From assembly GCA_020636195.1 (NCBI GenBank), contig JACJYH010000003.1:186001-250000 (forward strand): 64,000 nt of DNA. Reading direction: 5' to 3'. This stretch comes from Lewinellaceae bacterium (GTDB lineage: Bacteria > Bacteroidota > Bacteroidia > Chitinophagales > Saprospiraceae). This document shows positions 46,801 through 54,863 of this stretch, piece after piece (position 1 is the stretch's first letter; the number at the start of each line of letters is the position of its first letter). The position numbers and the translations under genes are program-made. The notes below the pieces were generated by a model. The model was not told where the DNA came from. It did no database searches and saw only the letters and a list, made by a program, of their open reading frames with translations.

Positions 46801-47227
46801 GGACAATATGCTTTTTTTCTTTTTTAAATTCAAGTATTGAAATCTTCTTGGAATCTTGCCATAGTTGCAGTTTTAAACCCCAGAATTTAGCCAATAGAAT
46901 GCCACAGCAATAGTAGCCAAGGTGCTGATAAACATCCAATTTTGGATCATTTGCAGAAAGATTTTCAGCAAATTTTCTATATAAATGCATATGATGCAAA
47001 TCAGCCTTGGGCAAACCATACTTGTTCCCTATAAATGCGATTCGGGAAAATAATGTGGAAAAATGCAAGTTTTCGCTATCAGTAATGATTTCAAAAAGCA
47101 GGCTCATTGTTTCAAAATACACTTTACATTTTATTCCTACCGACAATGAATCCGAAGAATAGACTTTTTCTAATCTTTGTTTAATGGATGAAATTTTATC
47201 AATAGTTTTCACTTCTTTATTCATCAT
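43871..47227 (-). CDS. Dna2-like superfamily 1 helicase with embedded nuclease domain
   Basis: The 1118-residue protein has a C-terminal SF1B helicase: Walker A GPPGTGKT (705-712), motif Ia LLAYTNRAVDEI, Walker B VVIDEASQ (822-829), motif III GDHKQLPA (849-856), motif V VDTVERYQGGARDIII (about 1034-1049), and motif VI NVALTRAKEH (1076-1085). Upstream lies a RecB/Cas4-like PD-(D/E)xK site, GRLDVLH (353-359) and IIELKSGK (368-375), as in Dna2 nuclease-helicases. It probably acts on DNA with 5' or flap ends in repair or replication. A defence role is possible for this architecture but there is no defence neighbour. The gene is monocistronic and divergent from the next gene. Confidence 0.9.
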   Translation of the reverse strand: MMNKEVKTIDKISSIKQRLEKVYSSDSLSVGIKCKVYFETMSLLFEIITDSENLHFSTLFSRIAFIGNKYGLPKADLHHMHLYRKFAENLSANDPKLDVYQHLGYYCCGILLAKFWGLKLQLWQDSKKISILEFKKEKKHIVHFKKVVEALVFDIDETAKELFFYEESEADTKLVARYDLHDRNEIFTKSLKALHTYQLLPIRINFIDVEITETQVYHPAAFVIHPDHLVDVTSIAETFKAAGNEAFIYAVSKFKPYEPSKYVLIGNLVNAMLDQLISDPKIEFSDFVSGMFQINPIGFSLLSDDGLREVMVDLRLHFNNLKRVVLEDLPKMGIKSEGVYVEPSFYSKTYGIQGRLDVLHQNEKGSDIIELKSGKIFKPNVYGINDSHFIQTLLYDLLLKSINHYNRKISIYILYSKENNSPLKFAPAVTQQQYEALHLRNDIILIELLLRKAKDHDVILKYIKPENFPDVKGFVRRDIDLFTNVYSTLSPLEKKYFNHVVAFLALEHGLSKTGDQGVHESNGHASLWLESDEQKMDRFAILKGLKILENDSMTQDPYILFKRTISVTPLANFRVGDIGILYADNTQGEKAVLAQQIFKCVITEISKDRIGVKLRNKQLNQTIFNTGDQWNIEQDTLDSNFTTMYKSLMTWAAAGDKYRALFLGLKSPEIPANNFDFKRPDGLTDNQFDVLKKAINVQDYFLIWGPPGTGKTSVLLKQIVNAIFNNTDESMMLLAYTNRAVDEICNALMELGSPICDQFIRVGSRVSTDVKFRHRLLDNLTGKCTTRQEILELLESCKIYVSTVSGMMSKPDIFGLKKFDTVVIDEASQILEPMVCGILTYFKKWILIGDHKQLPAIVTQRVKESDVVDQELYATGITNLRNSFFDRLIHQAMVYQRSASVGILHEQGRMHPTLMDFVNTHFYEGVLTPLDGVERFKQPFFFQEYSNQLAWLRNNRQIFFSNEEIEDINWKTNSAEADATVLFIQKLIELYEMNHMLLHEKSIGVITPYRAQIAMIKLKMESAFSQDIVEKITVDTVERYQGGARDIIIISFCINRISQLDNLIVNDVNGIDRKLNVALTRAKEHIILIGNQKLLEETPLYGEVIGGYYKTNALSIID

Positions 47228-47547
47228 TGGTGCTTCTTTGAAATTTTGATTTTTGATGCCTTACAGAGCTAAAAACAATGCGTTATTAATCATGGTAACT
47301 AGTACTCATTCAGTGATTTTATAAACAATAACTGCATTTTCAGTCAAATTTACAGAAATTTATCTTTAACGATACCAAGATTCAAATTTTTTTTCTTGTT
47401 CTACACTACCTCACAACAGATTTCATTGCAATCCAATTGGAATTTTTCTGAATGATTCCTGAATACAACTTGTGAAATTCCAATTTATAACCAAAAAATT
47501 CAAGGAAATTCCACAAAAATTTCATCTTTGCACCCTAAAATAGTCGT
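47228..47547. other. Divergent intergenic region with 10-bp inverted repeat
   Basis: About 320 bases separate two divergent genes. ATTGGAATTT (47436-47445) and AAATTCCAAT (47475-47484) form a perfect inverted repeat with a 29-base gap, possibly an operator. CATCTTTG at 47524-47531 resembles a -7 box for the downstream gene but lacks the TA start. No gene was seen. Confidence 0.5.
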
Positions 47548-49440
47548 ATGTCAAGTCATAAATCTGCTTTAAAAGGTGTCAAGGAAAAAACGAACAACGA
47601 ACTCCTTGTTGACCAAATGCCAAATCTTCCAAAACCTATGACTTTTTGGATTCAAGCCGCGATACTTCTCGTAGTTTCATTTCTCATTTATTCAGCCTCC
47701 ATTCCATTCAATTACGTCCTGGATGATAAAATTGTAATTACTGATAATGCTTACACCAAAAAAGGTATTTCAGGGTTGAAAGAGATTTTTACAACAGAAA
47801 GTTTCACAGGATATTTTGGAGAAAAGAAAGAGCTTGTCCAAGGGAATAGATACAGACCATTATCCATTGCAACCTTTGCCGTAGAATATGAACTCAATAA
47901 CGGTCTGAATCCAAAGATGAGTCACATCATCAATATTTTTTTATACGGCTTGACATGCATCATTTTGCTATTAGTGCTGTACCAGTTCATTGGTAATCAA
48001 AATAACAAATGGTATTGGAGCATTCCTTTCCTTGCATCCTTTTTATTTTTAGTTCATCCCATTCATACAGAAGCTGTAGCCAATATCAAGGGAAGAGATG
48101 AAATCATGTCACTCATGTTTTCACTTTTGATGTTGTATGGAAGCATGAAATATCTGGATTTTGGCAAAATAAAATGGTTATTATTCTCGCTATTAAGTTA
48201 CTTTTTAGGCCTATTATCCAAAGAAAACGCCATCACATTTCTGGCGATTATTCCATTAACTGCCTATTTTTTCAGGAAACAACTTTCACCACGAATTGGT
48301 AAAACCATGTTTTGGCTTGGTATCACCACCATCATCTATTTGATGTTGAGATTTAGCACAGCAGGCATACCTAAATTCAGTCAAGAGATAAGCGATCTTA
48401 TGAATAACCCATTTCTGGGAATGACGCCAATTGAAAAAATGGGATCCATCCTTTACACTTTGGGTAAATATCTAGTGCTGATGATTTGGCCTTATCCATT
48501 GTCCCATGATTATTATCCTTATGCTATACCTAAAACGTCATTATTTTCTATAATTCCATTGATTTCCCTATTGGCCTATGCCGGTTTGATCATTATTGGA
48601 ATAAAACAATTCAAATCCAAGTCTATTTTTGTTTACAGTATTTGGTTTTATCTGATCACCTTGAGCATCGTGTCAAACATTGTCATCAATGTTGGTACGT
48701 TTATGAATGAGCGGTTTATTTTTATGGCTTCTTTGGGTTTTTGTCTTGCGGTCGCTCATCTATTTTATTCTTATGGGGCAAAACTTTTAGGTAAAAATGG
48801 ATTGGTTATTTCTACGGCATTATTTTTTATCATCGCTGTTATTTTTGGGACACTTTCATTTTTAAGAGTTCCGGTTTGGAAAGATGCATTGTCACTCAAT
48901 AAAGCTGCCGTGGAAGTGAGTGGTGGAAGTGCTAGAGCCAATTCATTTATGTCCACTGCGGTATTTGAAGAATATAAAGTGACCACCGATAAAGCAAAAC
49001 AAGAAGAGCTATTGGATCAAACAGAGTATTATGCCAAAAAAGCCATAGAAATTTTCCCTGACTACAATAATGCTAACTTGATGCTCATAGGTGCAGTTAC
49101 AGAAAGGTTTAAGATGAATCATGATATTCAATACTATACAGAGAATATGAAACCAATCATCATCCGAAGACCGGATATTCCTTTCATAGTTGAATTCTCA
49201 ACCTATCTAAAAGACAAAGGATACGGTGAAGCACTATATCCTTTTTATATCGATGTAGGCAAGTCATTGCTGAAGCTAAATGATAAGCGTAAAGGTTGGA
49301 GCATTCAGTATCTTCAATATGCGTATGAAATCAATCCAAACAATAAAGACCTTGTCTTGACACTTTCAAAAGCTTATGAATTAGCAGGTAATACCTCGAG
49401 AGCCAAATTACTCTTTGATGCTGCCCAACAAATGCAATGA
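47548..49440 (+). CDS. TMTC/DUF1736-like membrane glycosyltransferase with TPR-like tail
   Basis: The 630-residue protein has about eleven membrane helices. After the first helix comes the GT-C acidic motif LDDKIVITDN (about 50-59), then GNRYRPLSIATF, LNPKMSHIINIFLYG, FLVHPIHTEAVANIKGRDEI and LGLLSKENAITF. These order the protein with TMTC-type dolichyl-phosphate-mannose O-mannosyltransferases and bacterial DUF1736 proteins. After about residue 450 the protein is soluble and helical, TPR-like (AKKAIEIFPDYNNANLML and YAYEINPNNKDLVLTLSKAY). A role in O-glycosylation of exported proteins is inferred; Bacteroidota do glycosylate surface proteins. The stop codon overlaps the dprA start (ATGA). Confidence 0.85.
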   Translation: MSSHKSALKGVKEKTNNELLVDQMPNLPKPMTFWIQAAILLVVSFLIYSASIPFNYVLDDKIVITDNAYTKKGISGLKEIFTTESFTGYFGEKKELVQGNRYRPLSIATFAVEYELNNGLNPKMSHIINIFLYGLTCIILLLVLYQFIGNQNNKWYWSIPFLASFLFLVHPIHTEAVANIKGRDEIMSLMFSLLMLYGSMKYLDFGKIKWLLFSLLSYFLGLLSKENAITFLAIIPLTAYFFRKQLSPRIGKTMFWLGITTIIYLMLRFSTAGIPKFSQEISDLMNNPFLGMTPIEKMGSILYTLGKYLVLMIWPYPLSHDYYPYAIPKTSLFSIIPLISLLAYAGLIIIGIKQFKSKSIFVYSIWFYLITLSIVSNIVINVGTFMNERFIFMASLGFCLAVAHLFYSYGAKLLGKNGLVISTALFFIIAVIFGTLSFLRVPVWKDALSLNKAAVEVSGGSARANSFMSTAVFEEYKVTTDKAKQEELLDQTEYYAKKAIEIFPDYNNANLMLIGAVTERFKMNHDIQYYTENMKPIIIRRPDIPFIVEFSTYLKDKGYGEALYPFYIDVGKSLLKLNDKRKGWSIQYLQYAYEINPNNKDLVLTLSKAYELAGNTSRAKLLFDAAQQMQ

Positions 49441-50534
49441 CAGATCAGGAATACATAGCCCTTATCGCTCTTGCTCAGACTCCAAAGGTTGGTCCAATCA
49501 TTGCTAAAAACTTGGTCAGCTACTGCGGTGGTATACTTGAAATTTTCAGGGAAAAACCGCAACATCTGCGTAAAATTCCAAGTGTGGGTGACCTAATCGC
49601 CAAATACATTGCGCTTGCAGACTTCAATGCAGCAGAAAAGGAATATCAGTGGATCATTAAAAGTGAAATCACTCCGATTTGCTATTTAGAATCCGGATAC
49701 CCTTCTAGGTTTCTTCCCATTGAAAGTTGCCCAATCATCATGTATTTTAAAGGAAATGCAGATTTAAATCCACCACGTACTGTAGGTATTGTCGGTACAC
49801 GCCAACCCTCCATTTATGGACAATCACAATGTGAAATCATCATTTCATCATTGAAGAAGTATAATATCAGCATTATCAGTGGGTTGGCTTATGGAATAGA
49901 TGGGCTCGCTCATAAAAAATGTGTTGAAATTGAAATTCCTACTGTTGGAATTTTAGGACATGGATTGGATATAATGTATCCTAGTCAACACGCAGCGCTT
50001 TCAAAAAAAATGATGAAAAATGGAGGTATTTTGTCGGAGTTTGTTTCAGGCACCAAACCTGATAAGGAAAACTTCCCTATGCGTAATAGACTTATAGCAG
50101 CACTGTGCGATGTGGTGATCATCATAGAGTCAAAAGCTCAAGGAGGTTCTATCATAACAGCAGAATTTGCCAATGATTTTAATAAAGATGTTTTTGCCTT
50201 GCCCGGTAATGTGACAGAATCACTTTCCGAAGGTTGCAATAAGTTGATCAAGCAAAATAAAGCCCACTTATTAGAGTCAGCTGATGATGTAGGTTACATC
50301 ATGCGATGGGATGAGCTGGATGCAAAAAAACCAGTTCAAAAACAGTTGTTCGTTGAGATGAACGAGTCTGAATCTGCACTTTATGATTTATTAAAGTCGG
50401 AAAAAGAAATGACTATTGATAGAATTTCCTATTCCTTGCAGAAAACACCTTCAGAAACATCTTCTTTACTACTGGAAATGGAATTCAAAGGATTGGTAAG
50501 ACCACTTCCCGGGAAAAAATTTATTTTGGCGTAA
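49437..50534 (+). CDS. dprA: DNA-processing protein DprA
   Basis: DprA binds incoming single-stranded DNA during transformation and loads RecA. The 365-residue protein has an N-terminal SAM/HhH-like region (PKVGPIIAKNLV). The Rossmann-like core has TVGIVGTRQPSIYGQS, SGLAYGIDGLAHK, TVGILGHGLDIMYPSQH, FPMRNRLIAALCDVVIIIES, KAQGGSIITAEFANDF and VFALPGN. A winged-helix DML1-type tail (about 310-365) ends the protein. It overlaps the upstream gene by four bases. Its presence alone does not prove natural competence, but competence is widespread in the group. Confidence 0.96.
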   Translation: MTDQEYIALIALAQTPKVGPIIAKNLVSYCGGILEIFREKPQHLRKIPSVGDLIAKYIALADFNAAEKEYQWIIKSEITPICYLESGYPSRFLPIESCPIIMYFKGNADLNPPRTVGIVGTRQPSIYGQSQCEIIISSLKKYNISIISGLAYGIDGLAHKKCVEIEIPTVGILGHGLDIMYPSQHAALSKKMMKNGGILSEFVSGTKPDKENFPMRNRLIAALCDVVIIIESKAQGGSIITAEFANDFNKDVFALPGNVTESLSEGCNKLIKQNKAHLLESADDVGYIMRWDELDAKKPVQKQLFVEMNESESALYDLLKSEKEMTIDRISYSLQKTPSETSSLLLEMEFKGLVRPLPGKKFILA

Positions 50535-50538
50535 TCTC

Positions 50539-52188
50539 CTAGGATTCGCAGCTGGAGCAAGTGACTAAATTGGTAACCAATTCTTTTGACACACTTTGAC
50601 TTCTTTGGTAGTACAATGTTTTAACACCGAGTTTCCAAGCTTCAATGATCAACTGGTTGACATCTTTTACAGGAAGGCTTGCAGGTATATTAAGATTCAA
50701 GCTTTGCGCTTGGTCGATGAATTTTTGACGAATTGATGCTTGTTGAATGATCTCTAGCTGTGATATTTCTTTAAATGTTTTGAACACTGCTTTCTCATCT
50801 TTGGTCAGTTCTTCAAGATGCATTACACTACCATGATTCAACATGATGGATCTCCAAGTATCTTCATTGTCTATACCTTTTTCTGCCAATAACCTTCTGA
50901 GATATTTGTTTTTCCGCATGAAGTTACCCTTGGAGAGTCCGGCTTTGTAATAATTGCTGCTAAACGGTTCTATTCCCGGTGATGTCTGACCTAAAATCGC
51001 AGAAGATGATGTTGTTGGTGCTATAGCCATCAAAGTGGTGTTCCTTCTACCATATCCTTTCAGAACTTCAGGTTCCCCATATATTCTGGCAAGGTCTTTT
51101 GTTGCTTTTTCAGCTTTTTCACTGATATCTTTAAAGATCGTCGTGGTCAATAATTTTGCTTCTACTCCTTCAAAAGGAATCATATTACTTTGTAGATAGG
51201 AATGCCATCCTAAAACACCCAAGCCTAGAGCTCTGTGTCTTTTTGCAAATCTATTTGCTGAAGATAAATAGTAGTTATTTTCTGTTTTTGCGATGAATTC
51301 TTGGAGCACTGCATCTAGGAAAAAGATAGCCATTTTTACTGCTTCAGTATCTTTCCATTCATCATACATCTCGAGATTCATGGAAGATAAACAGCAAATA
51401 AAGGATTCATCGGTGGTTGATGGCAATGCGATTTCGGAACAAAGATTACTTGCATAGATCGTCATTTCCTTATCTTTATAAACCTGAGGTTTATTTCTAT
51501 TTACATTGTCTGAGAAGAATATGTAAGGAAGCCCTTTTTGTTGCCTACTTTCCAATAATTTTGCCCAAATTTCTCTTTTTTTCCTGTCGCCATCTATCAT
51601 GTCTTGCATCCAATAATCAGAAACACAGACACCAAAAAATAAATTTTGAATTGGACTTCCTATGTTTTTTATTGTGAGATACTCTTCTATATCCGGATGA
51701 TCGATATCTAGGTAGGCCGCAAATGCGCCACGCCTTACACCTCCTTGAGAGATCGTATCCATTGCAGTATCAAAAAGCCGCATGAAGCTCACAGCTCCGG
51801 AACTTTTTCCATTGTCGGATACCGCACTTCCTCTTTCGCGAAGTTCTCCAAAATAGCCGGATGTGCCACCGCCAATTTTAGTTTGCATGATCACTTCACC
51901 CAACTTATGGGTTATACCTTCCACTGAGTCAGGGACGTGCACATTGAAACATGAAATAGGTAAACCTCTTTCTGTTCCCATATTTGCCCAAATGGGAGAA
52001 CTCAAACTCATCCACCCTCTTTCTATCATCTCGGTGAATGCTTCCTTCAACTCCGGTTTGTAAAGTCGCTGGCAGGCCGCCGTAGTAATTCTATCAATGG
52101 CGCCTTCTACAGTTTCGCCTTTCAATAGATAACCTCTATTGAGTACTTGTTCACTTTCTTCGTTTACCCACCAAAGTCTGTTTTCCAT
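50539..52188 (-). CDS. nrdA: Ribonucleoside-diphosphate reductase alpha subunit, short form
   Basis: It reduces ribonucleotides to deoxyribonucleotides with NrdB. The 549-residue protein retains the catalytic core: SCFNVHVPD (first redox Cys), KIGGGTSGYFGELRERGS, NLCSEI (Asn-Cys-Glu radical site), ICCLSSMNLEMY (partner Cys), PTTSSSAILGQTSPGIEP, LYYQRSQS with the paired Tyr of the radical pathway, and a C-terminal CSSCES thiol pair. It starts just before the core, lacking the N-terminal ATP-cone of about 100 or more residues found in typical class Ia enzymes, so dATP feedback through that cone is absent. It lies 18 bases after nrdB, in one operon with it. Confidence 0.93.
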   Translation of the reverse strand: MENRLWWVNEESEQVLNRGYLLKGETVEGAIDRITTAACQRLYKPELKEAFTEMIERGWMSLSSPIWANMGTERGLPISCFNVHVPDSVEGITHKLGEVIMQTKIGGGTSGYFGELRERGSAVSDNGKSSGAVSFMRLFDTAMDTISQGGVRRGAFAAYLDIDHPDIEEYLTIKNIGSPIQNLFFGVCVSDYWMQDMIDGDRKKREIWAKLLESRQQKGLPYIFFSDNVNRNKPQVYKDKEMTIYASNLCSEIALPSTTDESFICCLSSMNLEMYDEWKDTEAVKMAIFFLDAVLQEFIAKTENNYYLSSANRFAKRHRALGLGVLGWHSYLQSNMIPFEGVEAKLLTTTIFKDISEKAEKATKDLARIYGEPEVLKGYGRRNTTLMAIAPTTSSSAILGQTSPGIEPFSSNYYKAGLSKGNFMRKNKYLRRLLAEKGIDNEDTWRSIMLNHGSVMHLEELTKDEKAVFKTFKEISQLEIIQQASIRQKFIDQAQSLNLNIPASLPVKDVNQLIIEAWKLGVKTLYYQRSQSVSKELVTNLVTCSSCES

Positions 52189-52206
52189 TTGTTTTGCTTT
52201 TAAAGG

Positions 52207-53181
52207 TTAAAATAAGTCATCGGCTGTAATGCTCTTGTCATGCTTGGTATAATCAACAGGGCGTTTTGCAAAAAAATCATCTAGGCTATTGGCAAAAACT
52301 TCTTCTTCAAACCATCTCATAGGTTGATATTCATGGTCTTCAATATTATACAATTTATCCAAACCTATCTTCTCCAAACTTTCATCCACCCTGAATTTCA
52401 TAAAGTTTAATAGATTGGTTTTGTCAAGGTTTTCAATATTACCTTCTTCAAATATCCAATTCAATATCTCACCTTCTATTTCTAGACTGTCCTTCACCAC
52501 TTGGTAGATGGTAGATTTGGTATTTTCATCTATAATATCTGGTATCTCTGTTTTTATCTGGTTGATGATATAGATTCCCGCATTAGCGTGCAGTTGTTCA
52601 TCCACTGATGTCCAAGCAATGATGTTGGAAACATTCTTCATCACTCCCCGAAACCTTGTAAAAGAAAGAATGATGGCAAACTGACTGAACAATGACACAT
52701 TCTCTATCAAAATAGTAAAAAGAATAAGAGATATCAAATATTCTTTTCTATCAGAAGATTTTGATTTCGAAAGCACATTTGAAAGGTAATCCACTCTCTT
52801 TCTGATGACAGGTATCTCCATCAAATCATTGAACGCATCATTATACCCCAACACTTCCAATAATCTTGAGTAAGCTTCGCTGTGTCTAAACTCACATTCA
52901 GCAAAGGTACTACCCAAACCATTGAACTCCGGCTTAGGCAAATGATGGTATAAATTTCCCCAAAATGTCTTCACATTGACTTCAATTTGGGCAATAGCTA
53001 GGAGTGACCTTTTGATTGCTTGTCTATCCACATCACTCAAGTAAGCATGGAAGTCTTGAACATCAGCTGTGAAATCTACCTCGGAGTGTACCCAGAAGGA
53101 GTTATTCATAGCCTTAGTAAACTTCAATACTTCAGGATATTCAAATGGCTTATAATTTATACGCTTGTCAAAAATACTCAT
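52207..53181 (-). CDS. nrdB: Ribonucleoside-diphosphate reductase beta subunit (R2)
   Basis: It houses the di-iron/tyrosyl radical cofactor for NrdA. The 324-residue protein has metal ligands in IAQIEVNVKTFWG (first Glu), AECEFRHSEAY (Glu and His), ILIENVSLFSQF (Glu), and SVDEQLHANAG (Glu and His). The radical Tyr lies four residues after the His in RHSEAY, so it is the Tyr-radical class and not the Tyr-less Ic class. The tail DDLF ends the chain and probably docks to NrdA. It is first in an operon with nrdA. The upstream region contains a pair of DnaA boxes. Confidence 0.95.
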   Translation of the reverse strand: MSIFDKRINYKPFEYPEVLKFTKAMNNSFWVHSEVDFTADVQDFHAYLSDVDRQAIKRSLLAIAQIEVNVKTFWGNLYHHLPKPEFNGLGSTFAECEFRHSEAYSRLLEVLGYNDAFNDLMEIPVIRKRVDYLSNVLSKSKSSDRKEYLISLILFTILIENVSLFSQFAIILSFTRFRGVMKNVSNIIAWTSVDEQLHANAGIYIINQIKTEIPDIIDENTKSTIYQVVKDSLEIEGEILNWIFEEGNIENLDKTNLLNFMKFRVDESLEKIGLDKLYNIEDHEYQPMRWFEEEVFANSLDDFFAKRPVDYTKHDKSITADDLF

Positions 53182-53397
53182 CTTTCAATTATGTTGTTCA
53201 GAGGGTCGAAAATTCTTAATAATGCGCTAATTTATTAAAAATTTTCATAATGTATATAAATTCTTTAACTGTAAATTTTGATTACCCAAATAATTACATA
53301 TTTAAGTAATAATGGATATATTGGGATGCAAATATCCAAACCTTCGTCTTTCTTACCAAGAAATTAAATATTTTTTTTATGTGTCACCGTGAGGTTT

Positions 53398-53420
53398 TTA
53401 TCCACATCAAATGTGGATAA
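53398..53420. promoter_or_regulatory. Inverted pair of perfect DnaA boxes
   Basis: TTATCCACA (53398-53406) and TGTGGATAA (53412-53420) are exact consensus DnaA boxes facing each other across five bases. A partial third, TGTGGA, is at 53429. An outer inverted pair, TGTCACC (53382-53388) and GGTGACA (53458-53464), surrounds them. The site is 217 bases upstream of nrdB and 214 bases upstream of the tmRNA gene. Confidence 0.8.
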
Positions 53421-53467
53421 CTTTTAATGTGTGGAATGTCAAGCAGATAGCGAGGTGGGTGACAAAA

Positions 53468-53482
53468 TATGTAAATTACATA
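53468..53482. promoter_or_regulatory. Operator-like palindrome TATGTAA-A-TTACATA
   Basis: Perfect 7-bp arms surround a single central base, the size expected for a dimeric regulator. It lies between the DnaA boxes and the tmRNA gene. The regulator is unknown. The rest of 53182-53634 is AT-rich and gene-free. Confidence 0.5.
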
Positions 53483-53634
53483 CACAAAAAGTTCATAGTT
53501 TTAATTATGAAGGTCACCAGGATGAAATTTGTGTTAATTTATTGTGAATTTGTCGTGTGATGAAACTAAAGAGAGTGAGTTAAAGTTAATATCGCTACCC
53601 GAATCAAAAAGCAAAAGTTCAGGCTTTTCATATT

Positions 53635-54006
53635 GGGGGTGACTGGTATCGACAGGAAAGTGGATCGGTTAGTAAGCATGTCGGAGCAAGGTTGTTCACT
53701 CCGTTATCAAATGATAATCAAACCATAAATGGCGATAATAACTTCGCATTGGCTGCGTAATCTAGGATTATAACGCCTTTTGAGCCGCCCGATTGACGTC
53801 CGATACACATCGGTTGCCGCTCATCAACAGCTCGCGGACTTAGGGGATTGGGGTGTTTTGACCATGAACTGAAGATTAATTAAAACTAAGGATCAGGTGC
53901 ATGGGCTTCTGTTTATATCTGATTCCGACAAATTAAACAGGAGATAAGCATGTAGAAAGCTCTCAGGTGCTTTGTCTGGACCAGGGTTCGAAACCCTGCA
54001 CCTCCA
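53635..54006 (+). ncRNA. ssrA: Transfer-messenger RNA (tmRNA)
   Basis: The 5' end GGGGGTGACTGGTATCGACA and the 3' end GGTTCGAAACCCTGCACCTCC plus A form the tRNA-like domain: GGGGGTG pairs with CACCTCC, and a T-arm GTTCGAAAC is present. CCA is not encoded. The tag frame at 53731-53760 encodes GDNNFALAA before TAA, resembling the Bacteroidota GENNYALAA tag. Pseudoknot-rich sequence follows. tmRNA with SmpB rescues stalled ribosomes and tags proteins for proteolysis. The smpB gene is not in the window. The length is about 372 nt. Confidence 0.97.
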
Positions 54007-54017
54007 CACATTTAAAA

Positions 54018-54048
54018 ACATCTATTCTTAGCTGAGTAGATGTTTTTT
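54018..54048 (+). terminator. tmRNA terminator
   Basis: The stem ACATCTA/TAGATGT is followed by TTTTTTA, 12 bases after the tmRNA 3' end. Confidence 0.85.
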
Positions 54049-54129
54049 ATTTTTTATAGGTAACAAAAAGACATGAGACATTGATAATATAGGGTAAAAC
54101 CAATTTTTCACAAAATTAATAAATGTAAC

Positions 54130-54861
54130 ATGTCACACAAATTTTTCGGCACAGTATTATTATTTGCCGCCCTAATGATCTTTTCTTGTAAATGTAAAGA
54201 TCACAATCATCAATCCGATGAGCATCTTACTCATGAATTTGTTGCAGTCGAAGGTACCCCTATCTTCGATGTTCCTCAAGATTCTACATTTGATGTCAAT
54301 AAGGTCGGTACTGTAAGTTTTAACGGTTATCAAGCTTATTATTTAAAAAGAAATTTCGATAAAAGGCTAATCACAGATAGTGGGTATGTGTACCAAATGC
54401 CTCGAGTATTTGTTCGAAAAAATAATTTAGGAAATATGAAAGATGTCACTGTGCCTTTTATAGATATCTACACCAAAGCTCAAATTCCTATAGTTAATAG
54501 TAAAATAGAAGGTAGTAAAGGCTTTTGGCAGCTGAACACTCCAAGTTACGCTATATTAAGTTGCACAACAACTGGACAAAAAGCGTGCTATAAAATGGCA
54601 AGTTTAACGGCTTCTATCGAAACGACTACTTTGGGTGATGTGCAAGGCTGGGAATTTCCATGTCACCTTCATGTACCTGTAGATACAGTTGAATTACGTT
54701 GGGTCACATTTAAAGATACATCTGAAATCAATGCTTTTAGCGAAGCATTGAAGTATCCTCCTACCTGCCATTCCCTAAGTTTTAATAACTCGGCAGATAC
54801 ACTAGTGGTAGATACGACTATATATTTGACCTATCCCTATGGCTCATTTGATATTGATTAA
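54130..54861 (+). CDS. Lipoprotein of unknown function
   Basis: The 243-residue protein has a lipoprotein signal with lipobox IFSC (Cys near 20), then KCKDHNHQSDEHLTHEF, a His-rich segment that could bind metal. The rest is beta-rich, without a recognised domain. Two Cys pairs occur late (CTTTGQKAC and CHLH...PTCHS). It is convergent with the CHAT gene, with a two-base gap. I do not recognise the family. Confidence 0.75.
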   Translation: MSHKFFGTVLLFAALMIFSCKCKDHNHQSDEHLTHEFVAVEGTPIFDVPQDSTFDVNKVGTVSFNGYQAYYLKRNFDKRLITDSGYVYQMPRVFVRKNNLGNMKDVTVPFIDIYTKAQIPIVNSKIEGSKGFWQLNTPSYAILSCTTTGQKACYKMASLTASIETTTLGDVQGWEFPCHLHVPVDTVELRWVTFKDTSEINAFSEALKYPPTCHSLSFNNSADTLVVDTTIYLTYPYGSFDID

Positions 54862-54863
54862 CG

